Positions 5,851 to 14,637 are shown, counted from the stretch's first letter. The stretch is 19,331 nt of DNA from Alkalihalobacillus alcalophilus ATCC 27647 = CGMCC 1.3604 (GCF_000292245.2 NZ_ALPT02000075.1:1-19331), one strand, 5' to 3'. Numbers and translations are program-made. The notes: generated by a model from the letters alone, not told the origin.

Positions 5851-6465
5851 CTATTCCTTTTCATGAATGACGTATGTATCAGCGACCATATCATGAATTC
5901 CTTGTTTGTTTGGAGAAAAGGCAATGACTAAATAAATGAGTTTTGTCCAAAAGAAAATTTGCTGTATCAGTCTCCCTATTCCTTCGCGGAAGATAACTTG
6001 TGTCCATGTTAACTTTTCCCCGTTCTTACTGACCACCCTTAATCCAAATACCATTTTCCCTAATGTTTGCCCCACATATTTAGTTAGAAAGGCAAAGTAA
6101 AGGAAAAAGCTCAATGCAACTGCAAAGGATTCAAGCGTAAAGGTGAATAAAATCGATGCTCCAATCTCATTTATTCTTAATATCGGTCGGATAATAATAC
6201 TATTTATCGAAAATAACACAACCATATCAAGCAAAAAGGCCCAAAGCCGCATCCAAAATCCAGCATAACGCACAGTCGCGATTGTTTGGCTTTCTTCAAG
6301 TTGTTGATGTATCCTTTTACTTGGCTCCTCTACAACTAAAGGACTCCTTTCTCCCGCTTTCGTTAGAACAGCCTCTTTTCTATCATGATAAGCTAATTTC
6401 GCCTTTTGGTTAACATGTATGGCTCGTCCTCTTCTTTTCATTCCCACTACTTGTTCACTATTCAT
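5851..6465 (-). CDS. yteJ: YteJ, RDD-family membrane protein, 204 aa
   Basis: An RDD-domain integral membrane protein; the family is linked to ion transport in some alkaliphiles and, for YteJ, to SppA function in B. subtilis (from memory). About 70 hydrophilic, basic residues come first (KRRGRAIHVNQKAKLAYHDRK). The RDD core follows: YAGFWMRLWAFLLDMVVLF, with the conserved R and D in the first membrane helix. Further helices are at ILFTFTLESFAVALSFFLYF and near IFFWTKLIYLVIAF, and the family signature QTLGKMVFGLRVV lies between helices. The chosen ATG at 6465 has GGGGTGG upstream; a GTG three codons earlier is open but has no spaced ribosome binding site. It starts only 12 bp after the sppA stop, so the two are translationally close. 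The hydrophilic N-terminal extension is longer than I recall for B. subtilis YteJ (about 164 aa). Confidence 0.87.
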   Translation of the reverse strand: MNSEQVVGMKRRGRAIHVNQKAKLAYHDRKEAVLTKAGERSPLVVEEPSKRIHQQLEESQTIATVRYAGFWMRLWAFLLDMVVLFSINSIIIRPILRINEIGASILFTFTLESFAVALSFFLYFAFLTKYVGQTLGKMVFGLRVVSKNGEKLTWTQVIFREGIGRLIQQIFFWTKLIYLVIAFSPNKQGIHDMVADTYVIHEKE

Positions 6466-6477
6466 CACGTCCACCCC

Positions 6478-7476
6478 TTATTCAGCATATAAGTACTTCA
6501 AAGTTGGAGTGCGTTGTTCTTGCAAAAACTGTAACATAGCAGCCGCTTCATGCTCTGGATTTAGATTTATTTTGGGAGCAGCAATTCTCAGCAAATCAGT
6601 AAGCTGTGTTGTGTGACTATATTTTACTACCGTATAATCTTGACCTAGCTCTTCTTTTAACCCGGCTATCACCGTTTCTAAATTTCCTAATTCATCGACT
6701 AGACCGAGTTCAAATGCTTGCTTCCCTGTATAAATACGCCCGTCCGCGATTTCGCGTACTTCCTGTTCACTCATGTCCCTACCTTCTGCGATGATGCGCA
6801 CAAATTCGTCAAATGATTCGTCAATGATTGATTGTAAAATCTCACGTTCTTCATCTGTCATTTCACGAGTAGAGGACATAATATCTTTAAACTCGCCACT
6901 TTTAATCGTATTGACTTCAATTCCAAATTGCTCAGCTAAACCAGCAATATTAATCGATTCCATAATAACCCCGATTGATCCTGTAATCGTTTGGTTATTA
7001 GCGTAAATTTTGTTAGCTGGTGCAGCAATATAATACCCTCCTGAAGCGGCCATATTCCCCATAGATATGTAAACTGGCTTTTCATACTCATCTTGAATTT
7101 TTAAAATTCGTTCATAGATTTCCGCACTTTCTACCACTCCTCCACCTGGAGTATTGACATCAAGAATGATTCCCTTAACAGCAGAATCCTTGGCTGCCGT
7201 ATCCATTTGCTCCAAAAACTTTTCGTGATTATAGCCATCCACAGCAAAGAAGCCAGGGTTTCCACCGGTATCTTGAATGACCCCATCTAATTCAATCACA
7301 ACAATCTTTCCTGATGCCGTACCGACTTCCACTATTTCCTCATGACCAGCCGTTACCGAACTAGTGCCTTGAATTTCTTGTAACGCGTTTTGGGCAAACG
7401 ATAGAAAATTCATAAAAATAGCGACTCCGACTAAGACGACGACAGCTCCTAAAGCCATCCACCTTTTCCCATTCAT
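6478..7476 (-). CDS. sppA: Signal peptide peptidase SppA, 332 aa
   Basis: A membrane-anchored serine/lysine protease that degrades cleaved signal peptides and other membrane-released peptides. One N-terminal membrane helix (about residues 6-28, ALGAVVVLVGVAIFMNFL) anchors an extracytoplasmic crotonase-fold domain. The nucleophile lies in NMAASGGYYIA (Ser145), and the general base lysine is most likely Lys197 in EFKDIM, keeping the 52-residue spacing of the B. subtilis Ser147/Lys199 pair. DVNTPGGGV (about 106-114) and TGSIGV (about 165-170) are further family motifs. This is the short Gram-positive form with one catalytic repeat, against the two-repeat E. coli enzyme. The start is preceded by AAGAGG. 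It is co-transcribed with yteJ and divergent from the NAD kinase gene, with a 157-bp intergenic region. Confidence 0.95.
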   Translation of the reverse strand: MNGKRWMALGAVVVLVGVAIFMNFLSFAQNALQEIQGTSSVTAGHEEIVEVGTASGKIVVIELDGVIQDTGGNPGFFAVDGYNHEKFLEQMDTAAKDSAVKGIILDVNTPGGGVVESAEIYERILKIQDEYEKPVYISMGNMAASGGYYIAAPANKIYANNQTITGSIGVIMESINIAGLAEQFGIEVNTIKSGEFKDIMSSTREMTDEEREILQSIIDESFDEFVRIIAEGRDMSEQEVREIADGRIYTGKQAFELGLVDELGNLETVIAGLKEELGQDYTVVKYSHTTQLTDLLRIAAPKINLNPEHEAAAMLQFLQEQRTPTLKYLYAE

Positions 7477-7633
7477 AAAATGCCTCTTTTCTCTTTTTGA
7501 TTTATTGAACTTTTTTTGCCAAATGCAACTGGGTTCTTTTTCCTAATCAATGGTTATGATAACATAAGTAACCAAGATATTAAAAAGATCATAATCACGA
7601 ATTTTGAATTCATTACTGAAGGGATGATCAAAC

Positions 7634-8431
7634 ATGTCTGACCAAAATAAGTATTACCTATTTTCTAAGGAAACTGAAACAATGCTCCAATTATCTGAAC
7701 CTCTTAAGGAGCGTTTAAATGAGCATGGATTTATTCCAACTTCCACTCCTTTTGAAGCGAACTTTATTTTAAGTGTCGGTGGAGATAATACCTTTTTACA
7801 AGCTGTCAGAAAAACCGGTTTTCGTAACGATTGTATTTATATTGGTGTAAATACAGATGATTTAGGTTTTTATACTGACTTTACCCTAGACCAACTTGAA
7901 CCGTTAATGATGGCAATGAAGGAAGAACAATTAAAAGTAAGACGATACCCTGTTTTAAAGGTAAAAATTGATCAAAAAGATCCTTTTTACTGTTTAAATG
8001 AATGTACGATTCGTTCAAGTGTTATTAAAACATTTGTAATGGATGTTATCATCGACGATCAATATTTTGAAACATTTCGTGGTGATGGCATGATCGTTTC
8101 AACCCCTACCGGAAGCACCGCTTACAATAAATCAGTAGGTGGGGCGGTAATTGATCCAAAGTTACCATCCATGCAAATAAGTGAAATTTCTTCCTTAAAT
8201 AATAGTGAATATCGAACATTAGGTACTTCTTTTATTTTAGGTTCTGATCGTAGTCTCACTTTAAAAATTGTCCAAACTGGAAATGAACATCCCGTTATCG
8301 GCATCGATAATGAAGCATTAGCATTTCCTCAAGTAAAACAAGTCCATTTACAACTTGCAAACCGTTATATTAAAGTATTAAAACTCGATAACAACTCCTT
8401 CTGGGATCGGGTCCAACGAAAGTTTTTATAA
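7634..8431 (+). CDS. ppnKB: NAD kinase, second Bacillus type (PpnKB/NadK2), 265 aa
   Basis: Phosphorylates NAD to NADP; cytoplasmic. Bacilli carry two paralogues, and the position between sppA and ytcJ identifies this one as the ytdI/ppnKB type. Motifs: SVGGDNTFLQAVRK (GGD at 49-51, catalytic Asp; the usual GGDGT is GGDNT here), GVNTDDLGFYTDF at 71-83 (usual GVNTGHLGF), LNE at 121-123 (NAD-binding Asn/Glu), and GDGMIVSTPTGSTAYNKSVGG at 150-170, which is fully conserved. These substitutions in the first two motifs are the feature that separates the second-type enzymes; whether they alter substrate preference cannot be read here. Length is typical. A ribosome binding site (AAGGGA) lies about 10 nt upstream of the ATG. 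It is transcribed alone, divergent from sppA and convergent with the amidohydrolase. Confidence 0.92.
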   Translation: MSDQNKYYLFSKETETMLQLSEPLKERLNEHGFIPTSTPFEANFILSVGGDNTFLQAVRKTGFRNDCIYIGVNTDDLGFYTDFTLDQLEPLMMAMKEEQLKVRRYPVLKVKIDQKDPFYCLNECTIRSSVIKTFVMDVIIDDQYFETFRGDGMIVSTPTGSTAYNKSVGGAVIDPKLPSMQISEISSLNNSEYRTLGTSFILGSDRSLTLKIVQTGNEHPVIGIDNEALAFPQVKQVHLQLANRYIKVLKLDNNSFWDRVQRKFL

Positions 8432-8433
8432 GG

Positions 8434-8467
8434 AAAAAGACCTTGCAGCTATACATAAGCAAGGTCT
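8434..8467. terminator. Shared terminator between the NAD kinase and amidohydrolase genes
   Basis: AGACCTTGC (8438-8446) pairs with GCAAGGTCT (8459-8467), with a 12-nt loop. The T tract is better on the minus strand (plus 8434-8438 are A), so it suits the amidohydrolase gene best but may serve both. A second stem (8473-8482 with 8489-8498) overlaps the amidohydrolase stop codon. Confidence 0.7.
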
Positions 8468-8487
8468 CTTGGCGAAAGAGTAGGCAT

Positions 8488-10068
8488 CTACTCTTTCGAA
8501 TACATTATCCGTCCATCTACAATCGTTTTTAATACTTCTGCTTTCAAAATTTCATCTGGTTCAATTTGAAAAAGATCCTTTGACAATACAGTCATATCTG
8601 CTAAATATCCTTCTTTTAGCTTTCCAACAAAGTTTTCTCGATTGATGGCATAAGCACTTCCCGTTGTAAAAAGTTGAACCGCTTCAAATGGAGTCAAACG
8701 TTCATTTGGGTTATAACCTTGATGGCCTTCTTCTGGTTTTCTACGAGTAACGGCAGCATGAATTCCTAACAATGGGTCAACTGGTTCAATCGGGGCATCC
8801 GAACCACCCGCACATGCGAGACCGTCTTTCAATAATGTTTTCCATGCAAATGATTCCTTCAATCGCTCCATCCCTAAACGCTCTTGTACCCAAGGAAAAT
8901 CGGAAGCCACAAAACGAGGTTGAATATCTAGGATTACGGGTAATTTTTTCATGCGTTCCCGTAAGTCTTTACGTGCGACCTGAACATGTATCAATCGATC
9001 ACGTCCACTGGTCGCTGGGAATGCCTCGATTGCATTCAAGGTCATTTCTAAAGCTCCATCACCAATGACATGAATGGCTACATTCATATTATTTTCTCTT
9101 GCAAGTTTCACTAAGTCATTTAATTGTTCCTGTGTATGAATCGCAACCCCTGATGTACTCGGGTCATCTGTATAAGGGTGAGATAATAGCGCTGTTCGGC
9201 CACCAAGAGCTCCATCCGCAAAAATTTTTAAAGCACCTGTTTCCACATAACGTCCTTGTCTTTTTAATTTTATTGCACCTACTTGTTCAACTGCTTTATG
9301 ATTTACAAGTAAGTGTGCTCTAAATCTTTGCTCCCCCTGTTCAATAACTTGTTCAAAAACAGATAACGTCCCAAGTGGATCTCCATAATAAGCTAAATCC
9401 TCAGAATGTCCACCAACCAAGCCGTGAGCTAACATATCATCAATCGCAAGTCTTAACGCTTTTTCTATATAAAGCATTTGCACATTTGGCATTACCTGCT
9501 TCACCAATTCAGCCGCTTCATCCAGCAATAACCCAGTAGGTTGTCCTTGAATATCCTTAACGATCACACCACCATCTGGATTTGGCGTGTCTTTTGTTAT
9601 CCCAGCTAATTCTAATGCCTTACTATTCACTAAAGCCGCATGACGACAAACCCTCGATAAAATCATTGGCTTTCCATTCGAAATGAGATCAAGCTCTGAA
9701 CAGTGGAAGATTTTACGATCTACAAAATTATTTTCATTCCAGCCATCGCCAATAATCCACTCATCATCACGGTTTGCTTGTTTTTTTAATAATTCATACA
9801 TTTCATTCGAGGAATATACTTCTGATAAATCTAGCCGTAAAAGCTTTTCGCCGTGGCCAATCATATGTAAATGACTATCAACGAATCCTGGATAAACAAA
9901 AGCACGTTCTAAATCAATCGTTTCTGTTATTTCTTGTTTGTATTTATGTAATAACTGCTCTTTTAAACCAACTGCTTTTATCAGACCATCTTTTACAAAA
10001 ATAGCTTCATTTGATTCCCCTTCACGTTCCATTGTATAAAAGGTTGCATTTATCCATAAAGTCCCCAC
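8488..10068 (-). CDS. ytcJ: YtcJ-type metal-dependent amidohydrolase (Amidohydro_3), 526 aa
   Basis: A member of the amidohydrolase superfamily with a TIM-barrel core flanked by a small beta domain; relatives include exoenzyme-regulatory-like and formamide-type hydrolases, and the substrate of this group is unknown to me. Seen: an N-terminal beta domain (NATFYTMEREGESNEAIFVKDG), the metal ligands DSHLHMIGHG at about 64-73, FADGALGGRTALL with a conserved ADG motif, HVIGDGA, HVQ, then the characteristic GSDAPIEPVDPL carrying the catalytic Asp, and the C-terminal beta strand LKEGYLADMTVLSKD typical of the family. The start is a GTG at 10068 with GGAG 10 nt upstream; no ATG near it gives a better fit. 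Length agrees with B. subtilis YtcJ (about 529 aa). It is monocistronic between two terminators. Confidence 0.87.
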   Translation of the reverse strand: MGTLWINATFYTMEREGESNEAIFVKDGLIKAVGLKEQLLHKYKQEITETIDLERAFVYPGFVDSHLHMIGHGEKLLRLDLSEVYSSNEMYELLKKQANRDDEWIIGDGWNENNFVDRKIFHCSELDLISNGKPMILSRVCRHAALVNSKALELAGITKDTPNPDGGVIVKDIQGQPTGLLLDEAAELVKQVMPNVQMLYIEKALRLAIDDMLAHGLVGGHSEDLAYYGDPLGTLSVFEQVIEQGEQRFRAHLLVNHKAVEQVGAIKLKRQGRYVETGALKIFADGALGGRTALLSHPYTDDPSTSGVAIHTQEQLNDLVKLARENNMNVAIHVIGDGALEMTLNAIEAFPATSGRDRLIHVQVARKDLRERMKKLPVILDIQPRFVASDFPWVQERLGMERLKESFAWKTLLKDGLACAGGSDAPIEPVDPLLGIHAAVTRRKPEEGHQGYNPNERLTPFEAVQLFTTGSAYAINRENFVGKLKEGYLADMTVLSKDLFQIEPDEILKAEVLKTIVDGRIMYSKE

Positions 10069-10130
10069 TTGATCTCATCTCCAATGTGTTTAAAGTTCAC
10101 TATTTCTTCTCATTTTAACTTTTTACACAA

Positions 10131-10161
10131 ATTAAATAAAGAGAGTAGTTTCCTACTCTCT
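10131..10161 (-). terminator. Terminator of the SASP gene
   Basis: On the minus strand AGAGAGTAG and CTACTCTCT (plus 10153-10161 and 10140-10148) form a 9-bp stem closed by a GAAA tetraloop, followed by TTTATTTAAT. It starts about 20 bp after the stop codon. Confidence 0.85.
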
Positions 10162-10180
10162 CTAAGCCAGTTTCATTTAA

Positions 10181-10381
10181 TTATTTTTGATATCCGCCAA
10201 ATTGTTGCTCTGCCATTTGAACAAGACGTTTTGTAATCTCGCCGCCTACAGAACCATTCGCACGCGATGTAGAGTCAGGTCCTAATTGAACCCCAAATTC
10301 TGAAGCGATTTCGTATTTCATTTGGTCAAGTGCTTGTTGTACACCTGGTACGACAAGTTGGTTAGAGTTGCTGTTTGCCAT
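10181..10381 (-). CDS. sspA: Small acid-soluble spore protein, alpha/beta type, 66 aa
   Basis: A forespore DNA-binding protein that coats spore DNA in an A-like form, protecting it from UV, heat and chemicals, and later feeds amino acids to the germinating spore. The family signatures are clear: a short Ser/Asn-rich N-terminus (MANSNSNQLVVPGV), the first helix QALDQMKYEIASEFGV containing the germination-protease cleavage site (E-I-A-S-E-F), then LGPDSTSRANGSVGGEITKRLVQMAEQQFGG with the conserved GxxGGEITKRLV helix. The start at 10381 is set by a near-perfect AAGGAGGTGA; the frame is open three codons further but unsupported. A canonical sigma-G promoter lies upstream. By position (upstream of thiI in gene order) this corresponds to sspA, but the SASP paralogues are nearly identical, so the exact letter is uncertain. 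Confidence 0.95.
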   Translation of the reverse strand: MANSNSNQLVVPGVQQALDQMKYEIASEFGVQLGPDSTSRANGSVGGEITKRLVQMAEQQFGGYQK

Positions 10382-10405
10382 GTCTCTCACCTCCTTCTGT
10401 AACTA

Positions 10406-10435
10406 TAGAATGTGCGTTGGAGGTAAGAAACATAC
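10406..10435 (-). promoter_or_regulatory. Sigma-G promoter of the SASP gene
   Basis: On the minus strand GTATG (plus 10431-10435) and CATTCTA (plus 10406-10412) are separated by exactly 18 bp, matching the sigma-G consensus GHATR-N18-CATNMTA. The leader to the ATG is short, about 18-20 nt. Confidence 0.85.
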
Positions 10436-10474
10436 AAAAATAAATATGGTAATTTTTATGGGAAAAATAATGAT

Positions 10475-11686
10475 TTAAAACAACTCATCTATTTGATTTT
10501 GAACTTCTTCTTTTGCAGAAATCGTGAGCGTTTCCGTTCGCTCAACCGCATCATTCACATAATGCTCAATATCTAAATAGCTCTCATATTTATGAGCTTG
10601 ATCTCTTCTTGGTCTTGTTTTCGAATCAGAAGGTAAGAAGATCGTACAACAATCTTCATAAGGTAATATCGAAGTTTCATACGTATCAATTTTATGAGCA
10701 ATGTCAATAACCTCTAATTTATCCATTGTTACAAGCGGACGAATAATCGGTAAGTTCGTCACTTCATTGATCGTATTCATACTGTGCAATGTTTGACTGG
10801 CAACTTGTCCTAAACTTTCACCTGTTGCTAACGCCAAAATTCCTCTTTCATTCGCGATTTTTTCACTAATACGAAGCATGATCCGACGCATTAACGTCAT
10901 TTGAAAATGACTTGGAGCTTCTTTATATAAATATTTTTGAACATCTGTAAAAGGTACTAAATGAAGTTTAATACTTGCACCATACTTCGTTAACGTTTTC
11001 GCTAAATCAATGACCTTTTGTTTCGCCCGTTCATTTGTATACGGCGGGCTATGAAAGTGGATAGCCTCTAGCTTGGCTCCACGCTTTAAAATGAGATATC
11101 CTGCAACTGGGCTATCAATTCCTCCTGATAACATCAAAAGAACCTTACCACCCGTTCCAACAGGTAATCCTCCTGCTCCTTCATAAACACCTGATGTAAT
11201 ATAGGTAGCTGTTTCGCGCACTTCAACACGGATATCTAAATCAGGGTGATGAACATCCACTTTTATATCATCAGTATTTGATAAAATATGTCCACCAAGA
11301 TGATGATTTAATTCCTGAGAGCCAATTGGAAATGGTTTATAAGCTCGTCTTGCTGAAATTTTAAATGTATGAATCGCCTTTTCTTTAGCACTTTCATTAA
11401 ATAAATGTAGAGCCGCATCTTTTATTTTATCTAATTCATTTTCAACCTTAACCGCTAGGCTCATCGAATGAATTCCAAAAACATTTTGTAACTTGTCCAC
11501 AACTGGTTCGTAATCTTGTCCATTTAATTCAACGATGATACGGCCAAATGTTCTTTTCACTTTCGTTTCCGGAAATGGTTTTAACGCGTATTTCATATTT
11601 TGTTGCAATTGCTTTTCAAAGTACGTCCTGTTTTTCCCTTTTAAAGCAAGCTCACCGTAACGAACTAATATATGATTATATTCCAT
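10475..11686 (-). CDS. thiI: tRNA 4-thiouridine synthetase ThiI, 403 aa
   Basis: Inserts sulfur at U8 of tRNA (s4U), and in some bacteria also takes part in thiamine thiazole synthesis. Domains: an N-terminal ferredoxin-like domain, a THUMP domain (about 60-165) for tRNA binding, and a PP-loop ATP-pyrophosphatase domain with LMLSGGIDSPVAGYL (SGGIDS at 187-192), which adenylates U8. Near the end LPYEDCCTIFLP carries the Cys (346/347) that receives the persulfide. The protein ends shortly after, so the C-terminal rhodanese domain of the E. coli enzyme is absent, as is normal for Bacillus. The sulfur must then come directly from a dedicated cysteine desulfurase, fitting the adjacent upstream nifZ (90 bp gap, same strand). 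The start is preceded by GGAGGGG. Length is typical (about 401 aa). Confidence 0.96.
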   Translation of the reverse strand: MEYNHILVRYGELALKGKNRTYFEKQLQQNMKYALKPFPETKVKRTFGRIIVELNGQDYEPVVDKLQNVFGIHSMSLAVKVENELDKIKDAALHLFNESAKEKAIHTFKISARRAYKPFPIGSQELNHHLGGHILSNTDDIKVDVHHPDLDIRVEVRETATYITSGVYEGAGGLPVGTGGKVLLMLSGGIDSPVAGYLILKRGAKLEAIHFHSPPYTNERAKQKVIDLAKTLTKYGASIKLHLVPFTDVQKYLYKEAPSHFQMTLMRRIMLRISEKIANERGILALATGESLGQVASQTLHSMNTINEVTNLPIIRPLVTMDKLEVIDIAHKIDTYETSILPYEDCCTIFLPSDSKTRPRRDQAHKYESYLDIEHYVNDAVERTETLTISAKEEVQNQIDELF

Positions 11687-11776
11687 CTAATGCCCCTCCA
11701 CTTTCAATCGTTCTTCATTATTCCTTGCATGTAACTACAAACGGATCAATGACCATCCCACAATCAAGCACGACAT

Positions 11777-12919
11777 TTAACCATGTACTTTTAATAAATC
11801 AGGAATGATTTTGTGTAAATGAGATAAAACAATGTCGACTTCTGCTTCTGTATTTTCATAAGAAAAGCTAATCCGAATTCCACTACTAGCTTCGTTTTCA
11901 TCTAACCCTTGCGCTACCAAAATTCGACTCGGCTCCGATAATTTTGACGAGCAAGCTGATTTCGTTGAGACATAAATTTTTTCTTTAGATAAAGCTTGAA
12001 TAAGGACCTCAGGCTTGATATGTCCAACTGAAAAATTAATAATATGTGGAGCTGAAGATTCAACGTCTGTATTTACCCTTACTTTATCAATCACTTCTAA
12101 ACCATTGATAAGCTTTTCCTTCAATTTTGTCAGCTTTTGATTTCCGACTGAACTTTTTTCTTTTTCAAGACGATAAGCTTTAGCCATCGCCACAACCCCG
12201 GCAACATTCTCAGTTCCAGCTCTTAATTTCAACTCTTGTTCCCCACCATGTAACAGTGGCCCTAACCGATTTCCTTCTTTTACATACAATAAGCCTGTCC
12301 CTTTTAAACCATGGAATTTATGAGCAGACATCGTACAAAAATCGATTCTTAATTTGGCAAGATTTAATGGTACTTTATGTGCTCCCTGGACATGATCAAC
12401 ATGAAAACGTACATGTGGATAATGCTTCAATACGTTAGAGACAGCTTCAATTGGTTGGATCGCACCCGTTTCATTGTTGACATGAATCAAAGATATCAAA
12501 ATCGTATCAGGGCGGATCGCCTTTTCTAAATCATCCAATGAGATTTGTCCGTTATTATCAACACCTAAATAGGTCACTTCATAACCTTGTCTTTCTAACT
12601 CTAGAAACGTTTCATAACTTGCCGCATGTTCAACCATTGAGGTAATAAAATGACCGCCTCTATTTTTTCTCGCGAACGCCGTTCCTTTTATCGCTAAGTT
12701 ATTTCCCTCTGTCCCACCTGATGTGAAAACAATTTCTTTTGTTTTAACTTGCAGTTGATCAGCAAGCATTTTTCGAGCTTTATCTAATAAAACTTGAGCT
12801 TCCATCCCTAACGTATGCAAAGAAGACGGATTCCCAAAAAAGTCTTTAGATACTTTTATATATGTTTGAATGACCTCATCTAAAGGCCTTGTCGTTGCAC
12901 TATTATCGAAGTAAATCAT
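11777..12919 (-). CDS. nifZ: Cysteine desulfurase NifZ (NifS/IscS family), 380 aa
   Basis: A PLP enzyme converting cysteine to alanine and an enzyme-bound persulfide. In B. subtilis NifZ hands sulfur to ThiI for s4U8 formation, and the two genes are adjacent here in the same order. Seen: the N-terminal signature IYFDNSATT, GNPSSLH, FTSGGTEGNNLAIKG (cofactor phosphate site), HVNNETGAIQP, HVDHVQGAHK, the cofactor lysine in SAHKFHGLKG (Lys201), RAGTENVAG, and the sulfur-carrying Cys in SACSSKLSEPSRIL (Cys323). The start is placed at the ATG giving MIYFDNS, the usual family N-terminus. The frame is open five codons upstream to a GTG, and neither start has an ideally spaced ribosome binding site (GGGGAG lies close to the GTG and about 14 nt from the ATG), so the start is less certain than the product. 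Confidence 0.94.
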   Translation of the reverse strand: MIYFDNSATTRPLDEVIQTYIKVSKDFFGNPSSLHTLGMEAQVLLDKARKMLADQLQVKTKEIVFTSGGTEGNNLAIKGTAFARKNRGGHFITSMVEHAASYETFLELERQGYEVTYLGVDNNGQISLDDLEKAIRPDTILISLIHVNNETGAIQPIEAVSNVLKHYPHVRFHVDHVQGAHKVPLNLAKLRIDFCTMSAHKFHGLKGTGLLYVKEGNRLGPLLHGGEQELKLRAGTENVAGVVAMAKAYRLEKEKSSVGNQKLTKLKEKLINGLEVIDKVRVNTDVESSAPHIINFSVGHIKPEVLIQALSKEKIYVSTKSACSSKLSEPSRILVAQGLDENEASSGIRISFSYENTEAEVDIVLSHLHKIIPDLLKVHG

Positions 12920-13309
12920 CGTGATTAAATCCACTCCCCATATGACAATTAAAAGATTGCATCACTATATGTTAGCATAAAATGTTGAAATAACAATATA
13001 AGAACCGTTATTTTATTACCTAAGAAATATTGAATGAATATTGCGACTTATCATTCCTCTGTTCCATTAGCCCTTTAAAGTATGTTAAGATATTTGACGT
13101 TGTTCATTTTGAATATTGGTATTTTGGTTTTTGACTTTTTTAATTTTTTTGATTATTCCTGTTATTTAATTTCTCGTAAAGAAGATGGAAATAATTTAAA
13201 TACATTCTGAACTTTCTTTTACTATTCAAAATTAACAGGTCAGAAAAACTAATGTACAAATATTATGAGCGAACTTCTATGATTTAACAGCTATATGGAG
13301 GCCTTGTAA
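12920..13309. other. AT-rich divergent intergenic region between nifZ and braB
   Basis: About 390 bp without a credible gene, holding the promoters of the two divergent transcripts. TTGACG (from about 13095) and TTGACT (from about 13134) are -35-like hexamers on the plus strand, but neither has a good -10 at 17 bp. I looked for a CodY box (AATTTTCWGAAAATT), because B. subtilis braB is repressed by CodY, and found only poor matches. No T-box or riboswitch-like structure was apparent. Confidence 0.5.
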
Positions 13310-14632
13310 ATGAAACAAAATCTTTCAAATAAAAACCTATTCGCACTAGGTTTTTTAATGCTTGCCTTATTTTTAGGTGCTGGAAACTTAATTTTCCCAC
13401 CTCAATTAGGTCAAGAAGCAGGTACATCAGTCCTGCCTGCGATATTCGGTTTTTTATTAACCGGTGTCGGGTTACCATTATTGGCGATTGTCGCCATTTC
13501 TCAAACGAATGGAGATATGTTTGAAATAGCCAATCGGGTCCACTCCAAGTTTGCAATCGCTTATTCGTTTGCGATTTATTTAGCACTCGGTCCTTTTTTT
13601 GGAATTCCGAGAACAAGTACTGTTACTTATGAAATAGGAGTTGCTCCGTTTTTGCCAGACGAAATGCAAGGAAGCTTGTCTTTATTAATCGCAACTTTTA
13701 TCTTTTTTGTTCTCACTTATTTTTTATCTTTAAACCCTTCAAAACTAATTGATCGGATCGGAAAAATGTTAATGCCATTATTATTAATTTTAATTGGGGT
13801 TTTAACATTCTCTTCCTTTGTTATGTTTGATTTTAATCAAATCCATTCCCCCATTGAAAAATATGAAAATGGGGCGATTTTCTCTGGATTTATCGAAGGA
13901 TACTTAACGATGGATACGATCGCAGCACTCATTTTTGGTATCGTCATAATGGATCGTCTTGCTGACTTAGGTATTAAAGATAATAAACTCGTTGCCAAAT
14001 ACACGATCCAATCAGGACTAATTGCAGGGGCAGGTCTTTCTTTTGTCTACATTAGTTTAGCTCTATTAGGCACGATTAGCGTTTCCGTCGTTGGTTCCTT
14101 TGATAATGGCGGTCGTATCTTGTCAGAAATGTCCTTTGAGATGTATCAACATTTCGGAACAATATTACTTGCGGCTGTCATCATTGTCGCTTGTTTAACA
14201 ACCGCGATTGGACTTGTTTCGGCATGTAGTGAATTTTTGGCGAAAAGATTTCCGAAAATTAGCTATTCCATTTTTCTATTTATCCTTACATTCGCTAGTT
14301 TTTTAATGGCAAACCTAGGATTGAGTCAACTTATTTCAATCTCTTTACCTGTTCTTATTTTCCTTTACCCGATTACAATTGCTTTAATTGTCTTAGCCAT
14401 TGTCCACTCTTATGTAAAGGTAAAACAACCGGTATACATTTGTACAATTATTGCAACGTCTATCTTTAGTTTAATAGATGGGTTAGTAGCAGCGGGATTA
14501 CCAATGAATAGTTGGTTACCATTTCTTGATTATATTCCTTTATACAATAATGGAATTGGTTGGTTCTTCCCAGCTCTTATCGGATTATTAATTGGTATCA
14601 CCATTGCTAAACTACAAAATCATTCAGAATAA
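13310..14632 (+). CDS. braB: Branched-chain amino acid cation symporter (BraB/BrnQ, LIVCS family), 440 aa
   Basis: Imports leucine, isoleucine and valine with Na+ or H+; integral membrane protein with about 12 helices. The opening region NKNLFALGFLMLALFLGAGNLIFPPQLGQEAG is the family hallmark: helix 1 with the GAGNLIFPP break. Further hydrophobic helices follow throughout, for example VLPAIFGFLLTGVGLPLLAI, LGPFFGIPRTSTVTYEIGVAPF (a conserved re-entrant-type motif), and GIGWFFPALIGLLIGI at the C-terminus. GGAGG sits 9 nt before the ATG. Length is typical (about 440 aa). The location between nifZ and ezrA matches braB of B. subtilis rather than its paralogue brnQ, which is why that symbol is used. 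It is convergent with ezrA and shares a strong bidirectional terminator with it. Confidence 0.93.
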   Translation: MKQNLSNKNLFALGFLMLALFLGAGNLIFPPQLGQEAGTSVLPAIFGFLLTGVGLPLLAIVAISQTNGDMFEIANRVHSKFAIAYSFAIYLALGPFFGIPRTSTVTYEIGVAPFLPDEMQGSLSLLIATFIFFVLTYFLSLNPSKLIDRIGKMLMPLLLILIGVLTFSSFVMFDFNQIHSPIEKYENGAIFSGFIEGYLTMDTIAALIFGIVIMDRLADLGIKDNKLVAKYTIQSGLIAGAGLSFVYISLALLGTISVSVVGSFDNGGRILSEMSFEMYQHFGTILLAAVIIVACLTTAIGLVSACSEFLAKRFPKISYSIFLFILTFASFLMANLGLSQLISISLPVLIFLYPITIALIVLAIVHSYVKVKQPVYICTIIATSIFSLIDGLVAAGLPMNSWLPFLDYIPLYNNGIGWFFPALIGLLIGITIAKLQNHSE

Positions 14633-14637
14633 AAAAC

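Noticed and set aside
13190..13265. CodY box upstream of braB
   Set aside because: The two best windows centred on CAG and CTG have about five or more mismatches to the 15-bp consensus; AT-rich DNA gives such matches by chance.
13284..13616. Minus-strand frame overlapping the start of braB
   Set aside because: Antisense to the conserved first helices of braB, with no ribosome binding site.
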